A stretch of DNA of 64,000 bases, taken from Prorocentrum cordatum. Lineage: Eukaryota; Sar; Dinophyceae; Prorocentrales; Prorocentraceae. The position numbers and the translations under genes are program-made. The notes under the pieces are model-generated. The model saw only the letters and a program-made list of their open reading frames with translations, was not told where the DNA came from and made no database searches. The DNA is taken from contig CAUYUJ010016142.1 in the NCBI GenBank assembly GCA_963575745.1, positions 67,001 through 131,000 of the forward strand, read 5' to 3'. Below are positions 22,011 through 32,929 of the stretch, piece by piece. Every line of letters begins with the position of its first letter. The first letter of the stretch is position 1.

Positions 22011-23980
22011 CGAAGCTACCTCAAGTCGCCAGACCCACCACGAGGCCCACCGACGGCTCCAAGTCTCAGGCAGCCAAGGCACAGCGAAAGCTTAAGGCTG
22101 AAGCGCTTGCTGATCGTAGGTCGCAGTATTATTCGAATCTCTTTGGTGACGTGCGGTCGCGCGAGGACGACGAACGCAAACGTGCCCGAGAGGTCAGCGC
22201 ACCCACCGATCTTGATGATTTGCCCGATGCGCCATCCGAGGAGGACACTTGGGCGCACGAGCAGAATTCCGTAGGTGTACACACGTCAGGTTTGCAAGGG
22301 CGGCAGGATGCACCCGACACTCAGAGGAACGGTCCTCGCCCTCTGCTTTTGCTGCCTCCGTAGCTGCCAGGCCCGGGTCCCAATCCGTAGCTCAGGCTTC
22401 TGCGTTATATGGCTCTTGGGTGAAGGCAGTCGAGCTGACGATATGCGATCATCATGGCATAGCACCACTACCTGGCATTGCGAGGGCACAGGGCCACGCA
22501 TTCGTTGTTCAACAAGTGCGTGTCCCAAGCAAGTCTCGGGCAACACCTTTTAGCCATGTGATTGCTACCTGGTGGGAACAGCTTCCGGTTGCATTGGAAC
22601 GTATTCAGGGGAACAGGCCCAAAGGCAATGGGGTTGTTCAGAGAGAGCAGCTACGAGTGGCGCTTCGGCATCTTCTGGATGAGGCCCCCGACAGGGCCCA
22701 TACGGGCATTCGGTCTGGGGTGGAGCCGTCTTGGGCAGCGTGGTCTATGCTGATGCAAAGAGGGGCTTCAGTTTCAGCAAATATTCTCCAGAAGTTTGTC
22801 AAGGCAGCACAGAGCGTTGCAGCGCGATGCCGACGTAGGGCATTACGCGCCTCTCTCGACGAGCTTAAAGATGGGATTACTACCAAGGAGGCTGAGGGTT
22901 CACTGCATCGAGCGATTCGAGCTGACCCCCAGGTCGCCGATGAAATGGTTACTGAGACCACCGTGTTTTGCAACCATATCGACATGGTGGACCAGAAAGC
23001 TAAACCATTTATCAAGTTGTGGACCCCAGCCCAGTGGACACCGATGCAGTATGTCGCGCGTTTGAAGAAGTTCGTGCGGCGGCGTCTTTAGAGCCGCTTG
23101 AACAATTGGATCTTGCAGATATACGTAGAGCAGCGCATTCTTTCAAGCCTCGCGCAGGCTCAGGAGCGGATGTCCTCACTCCACTGGATTACGAGAGGTT
23201 ACCAGACTTGGCTCTTGGCGAGCTGCGCGTTCTGTTTACGGTTGTGGAAGAAACTCTGGTCTGGCCCACCCAAGTGTCTCTGGTTACTGGGAGGCTTTTG
23301 CCCAAGAAGTCCAAAGGGGATAGAGTGATCGAAGTTCTCACCATGTTTACCCGTGTTTGGTCTAAAGCCAGGGAGCCTGTCGTTCAAGCGTGGAGTTTGG
23401 CCAATGAGCCAAGCTGGGACGCAGCTGTCAAAGGCAACGGGGCCTTGCAGGAAGCATTCCATCGTGTCTTGGAGGATGAGGTGACTGGCGCGCTGGGGGT
23501 TCCCTCAGGTAAAGGTCTTTTGGATATGGAGGGATCTTGTACGATTCGATGGAATGGGTGGCGCTTATTCGGACCGCCTTGAGGCTAGGATTTTACTGCT
23601 TCTATGTGTCTCGCCTCGTACTTTGGGGCAGAGTGGTTCATATGCAGGAGCGTGTTGCCCGTCACGGCCCATTAGCCAAGGACTCCGTTCTGGGACCAGG
23701 TTAGCCAGGTGTTTAGTGTTTTTTGTTATCCATCGCATTGCGATTGCACGCGAAAACATGTCCACCAGGACCTGGATCGACGGTCTGTCACAAAGAGTTG
23801 TTGGGTCCAGGGCGAGCATTCGCAAGCAGCTGTTTAAAAGTCTCTTGGCCACTTGTCTCGGCCTGCAAAGCGTCCAGTTTCGTGTGTCGCCAAAGTCGGT
23901 GATCATCTGTTCGCATATTCCTGATGCCAAGTTCATTGCCAGCCGACTGTCACAAGCAGGAATTACAGTTCCGGCAGTGG
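22011..23980 (+). pseudogene. LINE reverse transcriptase region
   Basis: A connector (YGSWVKAVELTICDHHGIAP at about 22.41 kb) leads to the fingers (FKPRAGSGADVLTPLDYE, GRLLPKKSKGDR). Motif A is split between frames: LLDME at about 23517-23531, then ILYDSMEW starting at 23534. A GPG...Q.AR motif B-like stretch at about 23.69 kb is also frame-broken. Motif C reads TWIDGLSQR with GAC at 23779-23781 followed by Gly, so the usual catalytic Asp-Asp pair is Asp-Gly. At least three frameshifts occur. Family features are clear; the enzyme would be inactive. Confidence 0.75.
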
Positions 23981-25860
23981 CGCCGGCAGGCTATTTGGGA
24001 ACGGATTTGGGAGGAGGCAGGAGGCATGCCCGAGGCAATCGGACTAAGCGCGTGGTCAAAGGCGTGGCAATGCATTCCAGAGTACTTCGTTTCGCCCGCG
24101 CTGCACGCAAGCATGCTGTTACAGCCAAGCTTGAGAGAGCAGGCACTCTTGCAGCGCAGCTGTACGCACATCAAGTTCATGGTGTATTTGGATCAGCTAT
24201 GGTCCGTTGCCGTCGTCAAATGGGGGCCGTTTGTGGATCTGGTGAAAAAGGGCGTTGCCTCACGACCCTCCTGGATTTAAGGGCTCCCATGGGTGACCCA
24301 GCTGTGTATTTTCCTCTGCTGTGTTTCGAATTTTGGATGAGGCAATGGACCATGCAACCTTCCATCCGTTCAGGAGTTCGCAGGGCCTGGCATGTTTTGT
24401 CGCGCAAGCTTCAGCAGGCCGCTCCTCAGCATCGGTCGCGTCACGTTAGGGGATCCATGGGGGCCATCATGCTGTACTTGCTGGAGGCTGGATGGGAACC
24501 CCTGGGGCCCGATCATTGGAAGGCCCCTTCTGACTTTCCTGGAGATTTGGGGGCTTGGAGGTTTCCCGAAGAAGGGCTCTCGGGTAATATTAGTTTAGAT
24601 TCTCCAGAGCCTGTTATCCGTGACGTTATGTCATCTATCCAGTCTAAGTTGTGGCATCGCGCGGCTGAGCACTGGTGTGGTGATGGAGTTCAGAATGGCG
24701 TGGACAACGCGTCTTATCGCAGGCATATTCCTCAGCTTAAGCTGGTTTCGCAAGGCGAACGCTTGAGTGAACGTATGGCGTCGACTGCTGTTGGGGGTAT
24801 TTGGCCCAGGGCTCGAGTTAATTCCGAGCTTGACGCCAGCTTTAACGACCTCTGTCCACGGTGCCAGAAGTATCCTGAAACGGCGTTTCATCGTGCCTGG
24901 GGTTGCGAAGATAATGTTGGCGCTGCGGCTTATGAGCAATCACAGGATCTTGTTGCAGAAGCGTTCACTCAAGCAGAAGCTTCACCTTCTTTCTGGCTAC
25001 GTGGCCTTATCCCAGCATCCGTCACTGCACTTCCTCCTCCTCCCGACACCAAATTCTGGTGGACGTCTGGATGCAATGATTTGAGTGCTGGTTCCATGGG
25101 CCGTGGGGAGCCTGGGAACCCGCTCCTGGTCTTCGGCGACGCTTCTGGTGGGAAAACTTCAGGTGAAAGCAGGTTTCGCCGTGTCGGTGTAGCTACTGTC
25201 ACGTTCGATTGTTTGTTCCCACTCTCTATTCGGTCGTCTGCTTTTGGGCGGCTACCAGGCTGCCGCCAATCAGTACCTCGTGGTGGATTGATGGCGTTCG
25301 AGTTAGCTATGCGCACCACAGTCGGCCTTATCTGTTATGTGGCCGACAACGAGTCGGTGATCCGAGGATTTTACGGCGGAAAATGCGAGGTGCCATGTGG
25401 TGCCGACGCCGACTTGTGGTTGAGAGTTTCAAAGCTTCTGGCACAGAGGGTTGGAGAGATTGCCATGATTTTCACCAACTCTCATTTATCGAGTTCTGAT
25501 GTCGTTGATCGCCCCATTCCCTCTGCTCTTGTTGCAGGTAATGGTGTTGCGGATGTGCTCGCGGGAGAGGTTGCCACCCGCGCCCAGATCCCAGAGGCTA
25601 CAAGGCATCAGGTCATGTTCGTGGAGAAGAGAGCCTGGCAGGTGCGGCATCGCCTGCTACGTGCGTCCCTGGACGCCATGCAGGCCGAGGAGCGGGGTGG
25701 CGGAGGCAGGAGAGCGGGGCCCTCTCGTCCCCCCACTCGTCCTCCTGCCCCTGCCTTCATGGCTGCTTTCTCTTCCTGCCACCAGCTCGATGAGTCCAGG
25801 AAAAAGGTGTCTTTGTTGTTTCGGTTCAGCCACCTGGGCCACTATGAAGGAGTGGCATGA
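23981..25860 (+). pseudogene. LINE thumb, Cys/His linker and RNase H domain
   Basis: One long frame, open from 23554 to 25860, carries the RT C-terminus. It has a CCHC-like linker at about 24852-24915 (LCPRCQKYPETAFHRAWGC) and a type I RNase H domain. Its acidic residues are all present: Asp in LLVFGDASGG (codon 25138), Glu in MAFELAM (25300), Asp in YVADNES (25345) and Asp in NGVADVLAG (25552). The linker matches the one in the remnant at 13.0-13.26 kb. This is the best-preserved part of the element. Confidence 0.8.
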
Positions 25861-26150
25861 GTCCCCGTGTTTCACCCCGACCCTCGTTAATGATAAGTAT
25901 ATTGCCCTTCCCCTGAGGGGGCGGCTCCACATTGTGGGCTCACGAGACGCACTCCATGAGATTCCAGAGGGCCCATCATCTTTGGTTTTGTCAAGCTTGT
26001 GGTTTCTATGCTCATGTTACTATGCGTGAGCTGTCGAAACCATGTTCCCATAAGCCTGAATCCCATCGACGTGAATATTTATCTCGTATCGAAGATGGGT
26101 TATGGCCAAAAGCTCTCAGCGCTGCTGAGAAGCTCACTCATGGCCAGTAA
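25861..26150 (+). pseudogene. LINE C-terminal Cys/His tail
   Basis: After the stop at 25860 the protein continues in a second frame (ALPLRGRLHIVGSRDA) and then in a third from about 25932 to 26150. It contains HETHSMRFQRAHHLWFCQAC, then LSKPC and SRIEDGLWPKA. A terminal H...H...WCxxC...PC...G module is characteristic of dinoflagellate LINEs. Two frame changes separate it from RNase H. The TAA at 26148-26150 is the likely original end of the ORF. Confidence 0.65.
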
Positions 26151-26159
26151 TTCTCGAAC

Positions 26160-26775
26160 CACTACGTGGGATAGCCTGTTCCTGTTCCTGTTCCTCCTCC
26201 TGTGTCGCCTCCTCCTCCTCTTCTTCGTCTTCGTTTTCTTCCTGCTCCTCCTCTTCCTCCTCATCATCCTCCTCTTTCCACCCCTCACCCCTCCTCCGCG
26301 TCCTCCTCCTCCTCCTCCTCCTCCAGCTCCTCCCCTTCTTCCTTCTCCTCCTCCTCCTCCGCCGCCTCCTCCTCCGCCCCCTCCTCCTCCTCCTCCTCCC
26401 CCTCCTCCCCCTCCTCCCCCTCCTCCTCCTCCTCCGGTGTCTCATCCTCCTACTCCTCCCCATCCCTCTTCCCTCCTCTTTCTTCCTCTTCCTCCTCTTC
26501 CTCCTCCTTTTCCTCCTCCTCGTCTTCTTCTCAGTATTCGTATTCCTCTTCCTCCTCCTCCTTTTTCCATCCCTCCTCCGCGTTCTCCTCCTCTCTTCTT
26601 CTTCCTACTCCTTCTCCGTTTCCTCCTCCTCCTGCTCCTCCCTCCTCATCCTCCTCCTCCCCCTTTTCCTCTTTCTCCTTCCTCCTCCTCCTCCCCCTCC
26701 TCCTCCTCCTCCTCCTCCTCCTCCTCCTCCCTCATCTACGTTTCCTCCTCCTCCTCCTTCTTCCTCCTCCTTTTT
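26160..26775 (+). repeat. TCC tract at LINE 3' end
   Basis: About 600 bp of interrupted (TCC)n/(CTC)n starts within 15 bp of the LINE stop. No poly(A) tail is present. Confidence 0.9.
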
Positions 26776-28300
26776 CAAGAGCTCCCAACCGTCACACCAC
26801 CAGACGCGTCCGAAGGCCAGGCCGGGCTTGTCGGTTCAGACTCCCATTCGTGTACGAAAACACATGAAACTTGCCTGCCGCTGCGTTTCGAATGGCAGCA
26901 AAAGTCCCGCATGCCACTCACAACAGTAAACCACATCCCTGCAGCCCACGATGTCTCAATTCCAGCCCCACGGATTCTCACCACGCGCACGGTCTCTGCA
27001 TAAAAAAGGTAGCGATGCGCATCTGGTTAGTGTGATTTACGTCTGTTGCGAAGATGCTTATGCAACTCCGCATTGCAAGCAAGCGCTGGTTCCTCATGTG
27101 GCATGAATGCAACTGAATGTTCTTGGTCCTATCAGCAGCGGCTGTCACATTCACGCGGCGCGTTGGTGCGCGCGCCATGAAATTATTGGTCGCGCTCCGA
27201 CATAAAACAAAAAGTCATGTGCTGACGCGTGCTGAATTGTTGAATGGGGGAGAGACCGCCCGCTTGCCCCATATGCCACCACTACCATGCAAGATGGTGG
27301 GCTGACCACGCTAACGCAAGCCAAACTCGTCTCTGCGCACTGACCTTCACTAGATCAAACAATCGGCACCCACCACATGCTAACAAAACCATATTACCAC
27401 GCGCCAGCACCGTGATCATGACGAGAAAGCATGTTTCGAGTTACCCTTCGCCTGAAACTGTTTCCAGAAGGTGGGATTCCAGCTGACTAGAGTTCGCACC
27501 AGCAAAGATCCAGAACACGACAATGGTCATTGTTGCACCCCTTGCCCACGCGCAATTCAAAGATGGGCCCATTCGCACCAATTGGAAAGTTCAAGTGCGC
27601 AACACTTAAAGGGAAAGGTGTACACGCTTGCATTAGATATTATATTCAAAATCTGAAACATAGGTCCAAGCACAATGCTCGTAGCACCTGAATGTTGGCA
27701 GACCAGCGCTCCATGTAAATATTGCAGGTGTGGTAAACACTCCACTGTCACTGGCCCGAAAAAATCTACGGGGGAGTTCGTGGATCAGTATCCAAGATAC
27801 CAAGCCCTTCATGCTAGAACGAGCTATAGCATATGCCATGTGATTGATAAATCAACTCTGCTCATATAAACCTCAATACGAATAGTGTCATACAAGTCGC
27901 TACTGCGTTCAGACGATGATTCAATACAGTTGCCCCTTGCTTGAGGAGCCGCTCGCAATTTGCCACAGCTGTGTCTCATCAGGAAACGCAAGCTCAGTCA
28001 CAATCGCGTTGGTCAATGACATGTCCATTGCGATTTGTTTATTTATTTCATGGGCACAAGCCTGGCTTGTGTTTCGAAAGGGGGAGCACTCCATGCTTGT
28101 GCTTCAAGTGGGGAAGAGGAGCCTTGCGCTCCGAAGGCAACATGTCATGAAGTGAACAAACTAGCTATGGTGCATGACGATGTTTATGATGATGACGATG
28201 AGTTTGACGGTAATAATGATGATGGTCATCATGATGCTGATACTAATCACTGCTGCACGGTTTGCTGCGAAGGAAAGGAAGCGGCAACTGGCAAGGCTTG
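26776..28300. other. Unique lower-GC stretch without gene
   Basis: This is the longest part of the window without obvious repeats, and its GC is visibly lower than that of its surroundings. All frames are under about 95 residues and show no domain. A GAT/GAC-rich microsatellite-like patch lies at about 28170-28245. Confidence 0.5.
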
Positions 28301-28439
28301 CTGAGAAGAGAAAATGAGATCTGACTAACAAGGTGATGATGATGGGATGGGCCACTAGCCAGCCACCCAAGTCTAGGAGCCAGTCATCCAAGCGTGTGTA
28401 TGTCCAGTGTTCTCCAGCCCCTGCGCTCCAGCGCCACGG

Positions 28440-28640
28440 CGCCCCGGCCCTGGCGGGGCGGCCTGCTAAAAAGTCGGAAGGGGCTTCTTGGAAGGCAGAC
28501 GCCTTCTGAAAAGCCGTGGAGGCTTCCAAGAAGGCGTCTTCGAAGCAAGGCGGGCTTCTAAGAAGCCCCTCTGCCTGCCTAGAAGCACCATCGCCTTCTC
28601 AGAAGGAGGATGACAAGGAGGAGGAGGAAGAGGACGAGGA
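28440..28640. repeat. Cluster of GGCTTCT/AGAAGCC palindromes
   Basis: GGGCTTCTTGGAAGG, GACGCCTTCTGAAAAGCC, GGCTTCCAAGAAGGCGTC and GGGCTTCTAAGAAGCCC overlap to form several short stems. The words resemble the GGCCTTCTCAGAAGG repeat at 31.28 and 63.03 kb, suggesting one family. Confidence 0.55.
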
Positions 28641-28967
28641 GGCAACGGCCCTGAGATCTGACAGCACCGAGAAACGTCGTGCCAAGATCACGGCCGAGCC
28701 CCAGACCCCGTCTTTCTGCTGCATGTGTTCGAGACGCATCGATCTGTGAGGGTCCCGTGGCCCGAAATCGGGCGAAATCGTCTGGCTTGAAAAAAATTGA
28801 AACGCCAGGATCTCAGGGGGAGGAGAAGTGGCAGGACGAGATGTTGTTTCACAGTGTTTCGCTTTTGTTTCTTTATTTTTGCTGGTCGGCGACAAGGGCG
28901 ACGAGAGCCAGTCCAGGGCGAAGTGATCAGCCAGGGTTGAGCTGGGACCGACCGTCCTGGCATTTAT

Positions 28968-29103
28968 GGGCCTACCACGACATGTTCTCAGAACCCAAAA
29001 ATGCTCTAAGAACAAAACAATGGTCTCAGAACAGAAGCCCGATGTGTTTCAGCAAGAGAATCTCGGCCAGAAGCGTTCTGAGAACATGCTTCGTGCAGGC
29101 CAC
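28968..29103. repeat. Inverted repeat with tandem TTCTnAGAAC palindromes
   Basis: GGGCCTACCACGACATGTTC at 28968 and its near-complement ending at 29103 (GAACATGCTTCGTGCAGGCC) form arms of about 26 bp. Between and beside them TTCTCAGAAC-type palindromes recur in roughly 19-22 bp units (28984, 29003, 29022, 29075). No gene. Confidence 0.55.
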
Positions 29104-29352
29104 ACGAAGTTCTTGGAACACATTCTTTGGTGGGCCTGTAGGCAAGCCGGGACGCTTCGCCACTGCCTGACAGGGCTGCCCTCCTCAGCTCGGAGGCCGC
29201 CCGACCACGGTGCGCACAGCGCGCGCGCCAGGCATGCGAGGCGTGAGGCGCTGGGCGCGATCGCATCCGTGCCGCCGCCGCGCCCTCGCCCCCTTGTGGA
29301 GGAGGCCGGCTCCGAAGCCACGGGGCGCAGGAGCCCGCCTCGCAATTATTGG

Positions 29353-29548
29353 AGGCCTGGAACTGGGCACCAACACCAACACAGGGGGTTGCCTCCACAG
29401 GGGGGAGATGATCCCAGATTTCGGTGTTGGTGGTAATATTTCGGCCGCCTGGGAAGCCAGAATATTACCACCATCACCGAGAACGGGATCTTCTTCCCCC
29501 GGTGGAGGCACACCGCCGAAATTGGTGTTGGTGTCAACCTCTAGGCCT
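29353..29548. mobile_element. 196-bp foldback element (88-bp arms, 20-bp loop)
   Basis: The left arm 29353-29440 starts AGGCCTGGAACTGGGCACCA and ends GGTGGTAATATT. The right arm 29461-29548 is its reverse complement with scattered mismatches and no net length change. The 20-bp loop is TCGGCCGCCTGGGAAGCCAG. Paired stretches include GTGCCTCCAC, GATCCC and CACCAACACCAA. No gene lies inside. It could be a foldback or MITE-type transposon, or a template for a long hairpin RNA. Confidence 0.85.
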
Positions 29549-30460
29549 GCGAAATTACACACCGGTCGGAAGAAGTGGGTACAAACATGAAGTGGAGAGG
29601 CGTTGGAAGTAGATTGGGGCTGGGCTTCCGCCCGCCCCCGAAGAGGAGGGAAGCGGCAAGCCCGCCCGATCTTTGAAGCAGGAAGGCGTCGAAAGTAGAG
29701 TGGGAGCTGGGCATCCAGAAGATCTACTTTCAAGGACCAGCGTGTAGCCCTATGCCTAAGATCGGCAACCACAAGGCGATGTCAATCTCAGGGAGGTGCC
29801 CTCAGAAGCGGAGGGAATCCTTGGGATCGGCACCGAGGTGCGGTGCTTCGAGCGAGGAACGTCAGGCGCGGCCCCGACGTCCTCGCGCTGCCGAACAAAC
29901 AGCAAGACGCATAAGGTTTTGGGCACCTGCTGGCCTCCTCGGGGATCTACTGACCCGGGTCAATCCAAACCCGGGCCAGTCGGGCTTCGCAGGATCCTGC
30001 AAGATCAAGCAAGCACGCAACGCCTGGGTCAGTACACCCCCAGCCCTGCAGAATCCTGCAAGATCCGGCGCTCTGACTGACCCCCGTTTGCATTGACCCC
30101 CGTCTCTTGAGCCCCGACCTCCGCGGGGGCTCCAGGCCCTGGTGCCGTCAACCAACTGGGCGCGGGATGAGGAGCCGCTCCCACTGGAAGGGGGCAGGGT
30201 CCAGACCTCTGGGGATCCACGCTGCGCATCAAAGCACGACGTCCCCAGACGCCCGACGTCGCGGTGTTGTTGATGGCGTGGACCCCTAGAAGCCTGGACC
30301 TCTTTCAAGGAACCGCTTTCTTTTATCCCGGATCGTTTTCTGACGGACCCAAGACCCGGCGAGGGCACCAGGAGGCCGAAGATTGCCAAAAAAAAACCGT
30401 CGTTCAAAGGCGCCCAATAGCACGATAGCGCACCCAGTAGCGCTCCAAGCGGACGCAATG
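29549..30460. other. Non-coding spacer
   Basis: No conserved domain or clear repeat; long overlapping minus-strand frames are Arg/Gly/Pro-rich and unsupported. Loose GGATCCTGCAAGATC-type words recur at 29990 and 30055. Confidence 0.45.
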
Positions 30461-30477
30461 CATCTCCCTCAAATGGC

Positions 30478-30612
30478 GCCACTGGGCGCTACTGGACGCC
30501 AGCTGAGCGCTATTCTGCGTTACGGAGCGCTTGGGCGCTACTGGGCGCTGTTGTACGCTACTGGGCGCTAGTGAGCGCAAATGGGCGCGGTGCGTGCGCT
30601 ACTGGACGCGAT
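30478..30612 (+). repeat. GGGCGCTACT short tandem repeat
   Basis: The words TGGGCGCTACTGGACGC, TGGGCGCTACTGGGCGC and TGTACGCTACTGGGCGC follow each other in 10-20 bp steps. Confidence 0.75.
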
Positions 30613-30659
30613 TCGCCGAGACACACTCGATGGAAGACGAGCGGGAGCTTCCGTGACTG

Positions 30660-30800
30660 ACTGCAAAGGAGCTCGACCGCAAGAAACCTTCCACGAGAAG
30701 CCCAACCCTGAGACCCCAGGACGTCCACGTATCTCTGGCGTGGAAACGTCACGCCGTCCAACGCAAAACCACAGAAACCCAGGAAACCTTTGGCACCCTG
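30660..30800 (+). repeat. Dispersed repeat, copy 1
   Basis: CACGAGAAGCCCAACCCTGA, GACCCCAGGACG, GTGGAAACGTC and CCCAGGAAACC...GGCACCCTGG correspond in order to a second copy at 62465-62605. Function unknown. Confidence 0.75.
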
Positions 30801-30992
30801 GAGGCAAGCAAGTGAATGTTTTCTCATTCGGCGTTTCGACATTGGGCGGAAGGGGAGGGGGGAAGGGGGGGGGTCTGGCGCCAGATTTCTGCTTAATGCG
30901 TCTGTTTGCATCAGTGCGTCATACGGGGGAGCCTCCACCTGCATGAAACAGGCGCTAAAAACAGCCAAGATCTGTTCAACAAGGGCTCCCAA

Positions 30993-31023
30993 CTTCGCGC
31001 TTCGCGCTGCGCGAAGCGCGAAG
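30993..31023. repeat. 31-bp near-perfect palindrome
   Basis: CTTCGCGCTTCGCGC, a single central T, then GCGCGAAGCGCGAAG. Related GCGAAGCGCGAATAACTTCGC words follow at about 31030 and 31110. Cruciform-capable. Confidence 0.85.
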
Positions 31024-31274
31024 TGCGAATAACTTCGCGCTCTCGCGCCACCCCCCCAAAGGGAGAAAAGGAGGACAAGGAGGAGGAGGAGAAGGAACGA
31101 GGACCGCGAAGCGCGAATAACTTCGCACCCTCGCGGGAGCCCTTGGTTCAATGGGGGGGGAGGGGGAGGCTGCGAGGGCCTCCGCGGCGATCGGCAAAAC
31201 GATGAATATTGAAACGTTCACCAGGGCGTTGCTTGGCATTGGCCTCCACTGTTTGACGGCGAGCGCGGGGGGGA

Positions 31275-31425
31275 AGTGAGAAGTGGCTGGCCTTCTCAGA
31301 AGGCTCGGAAGTCCCCCGGCCTTCTGAAACGCTTTCTGAGCCTTCCCTGAAGACACGGGAAACTTCTCGGCAAGCGCGAGGGCATCTGAGAAGTCCCGCC
31401 TCCTGAGAAGGCATTATCCTTATCA
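31275..31425 (+). repeat. CTTCTCAGAAGG repeat, copy 1
   Basis: GGCCTTCTCAGAAGGCTCGG followed by AAGTCCC, CCTTCTGAAA, CGCGAGGGC, TCTGAGAAGTCCC and GAGAAGGC matches 63012-63165 in order. It contains several short palindromes. Confidence 0.8.
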
Positions 31426-31925
31426 TTTCCTCCCTTCGCTCGCCGCCAAGTTCAGTTTTCGGGTCATAGCTCGGGTCTCTGGCGGCCGTTCGGGACGATC
31501 CGGGCATCCCCAGAACGCTCTCTGCGAAGCGCAGCCGCTGGAACGCATCCCGAGGGCGGCAAGCCGCCAAGAAACTACGAAAACGCCCGAAGACCTAGAA
31601 CCTCGAAGTTCGAGCCTCGAAGTTCCCCCCCCTCGCTCTGGAGAGCGGGGTTCTCCCGGGGGCCAGCGCCAGTTCGCTCGCCGCCGAACTGCATCTAACC
31701 GCCGCGAGGTTTTTCCCGATGCCGAGGGTTATGTTGCTCCCATTGTACTTAAGGACCACATCGCTGAAATCATTTCGAGCACTCAGAAAAGTATCGAAAC
31801 GGTGTCGAACGAGTATCATATTGCAGGGCACCACTCGCGAGAAGCCTCCAGTTTCGATACGTTCTTGGTGCTCGAAATTCACTCTTGTGATCAAGGCTAA
31901 AGTAGGTAGGAACATCATAGGCAAA
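31426..31925. other. Non-coding spacer
   Basis: Mixed composition with direct duplication of a CCTCGAAGTTC word (31600-31625). No gene recognised. Confidence 0.45.
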
Positions 31926-31927
31926 GG

Positions 31928-32077
31928 TCGGGCATGTCCCCCTACAGGCGGATTTTGCGCGAACAAAGAAAAAATGTCCAGAAGTATTAGACACATGCGA
32001 AACATAGGGAGAAACATCGTCCCCTGATTATTTGTTTTGCTATGCTTGAATTTCCCTCCTGTGGAGGGACGTGCCCG
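31928..32077 (+). mobile_element. Inverted-repeat element family 1, copy 1 (150 bp)
   Basis: Starts TCGGGCATGTCCCCCTACAG and ends with the near-complement CTGTGGAGGGACGTGCCCGA; the ends match over about 25 of 30 positions. The interior is AT-rich (AAAGAAAAAATGTCC...TTATTTGTTTTGC) and non-coding. This is MITE architecture. Other copies are at 58586 and 59184, with 3' halves at 32470 and 51680. Confidence 0.8.
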
Positions 32078-32469
32078 ACTTGATCAGAAGCCGAGGGGGT
32101 CTGGGCCGGCTGCCCGGGGAGGCGCCGACCGCCCTCCGGGGGTTGGGCCTGCGCCGAGCCGCACGCCCCCGCCCAGGCTGCGGCGCGGAGGGGCCTCCCA
32201 GGTGGGGTCCGAGCACTTACTGCGCCCCGGAAACGACAGGGCCGTTTTTGTCACCGGCTCCGTTCTGCTGTTTTTGTTGCCGGTTCCGACGCCGTTTTTG
32301 TTACCGGTTCCGTCGCCGTTCGTTTACGGGTTCCTGCTCCGGTTCCAATCCTGGAGCCGTTTTTTGTTGCCGTTTCCGGTCGCCGTTTTTTTGCCGTTTC
32401 CATTTCCAAGGGACACTTTTTTTCAGAAACGGTGAAGAAACGGCCCTGCCGTTTCCGGGGCCCACTAAG
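32078..32469. other. GC-rich spacer with TTTTTGTT(A/G)CCGGTTCC words
   Basis: A degenerate array of CCGTTTTTGTTGCCGGTTCCG-like words covers about 32240-32460. No gene. Confidence 0.5.
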
Positions 32470-32566
32470 TCCGAGCAGTCTTAAGTCAAGAATAGTCGAC
32501 AAATCTTCCCCAGACTACTTTTTGATAACTGTTGAAGATTCCTCCTGTGGAGGGGCATGCCCGCCT
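32470..32566 (+). mobile_element. Family 1 element, 3' half
   Basis: AAGAATAGTCGACAAATCTTCCCCAGACTA leads to the terminal CTCCTGTGGAGGGGCATGCCCG. The 5' inverted end is not recognisable, so this copy looks truncated. Confidence 0.65.
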
Positions 32567-32598
32567 TGAGAGTAGTCAGAGGAGAAGCATGGACCACC

Positions 32599-32760
32599 CC
32601 AGACCCCCTCGCGTCCTTAACAACAATCACCAAGCGAGGTCTTTCGCCATTTTCGCCCTCTGGGGGCCCTCGCCGGGCCTCAGGCCTGTCGAGAAACGAT
32701 TCAGGACGAGAAACCGGTCCAGGGGAATAGCTCGATATCTCTGGGGGTCGACGCTAACCT
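32599..32760 (+). mobile_element. Inverted-repeat element family 2, copy 1
   Basis: Begins CCAGACCCCCTCGCG and contains GCCATTTTCGCCCTCTGGGG, GATTCAGGACGAGAAACCGG and CTCTGGGGGTCGACG, all shared with 58226-58409. The 3' terminus (GGGGGTCTGG) is missing or degraded. Confidence 0.7.
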
Positions 32761-32789
32761 TACGCCGGTGAGAATCATGGGCGGCCACG

Positions 32790-32925
32790 AGTTGCCGAGA
32801 AACCGAGAGCCGACCGAACCGATGACGAAACCGAAACCGATCGAAACCGAAAGGGGGCCTGCAGAACCGAATCAGCCGACCGAAACCGACCGAACGCGAA
32901 AACCGAACTGCAGGGTCACAGTGGC
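32790..32925. repeat. CCGAAACCGA degenerate repeat
   Basis: GACCGAACCGATGACGAAACCGAAACCGATCG-like words; a similar patch lies at about 42960-43040. It does not match a dinoflagellate telomere repeat. Confidence 0.6.
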
Positions 32926-32929
32926 GCAG

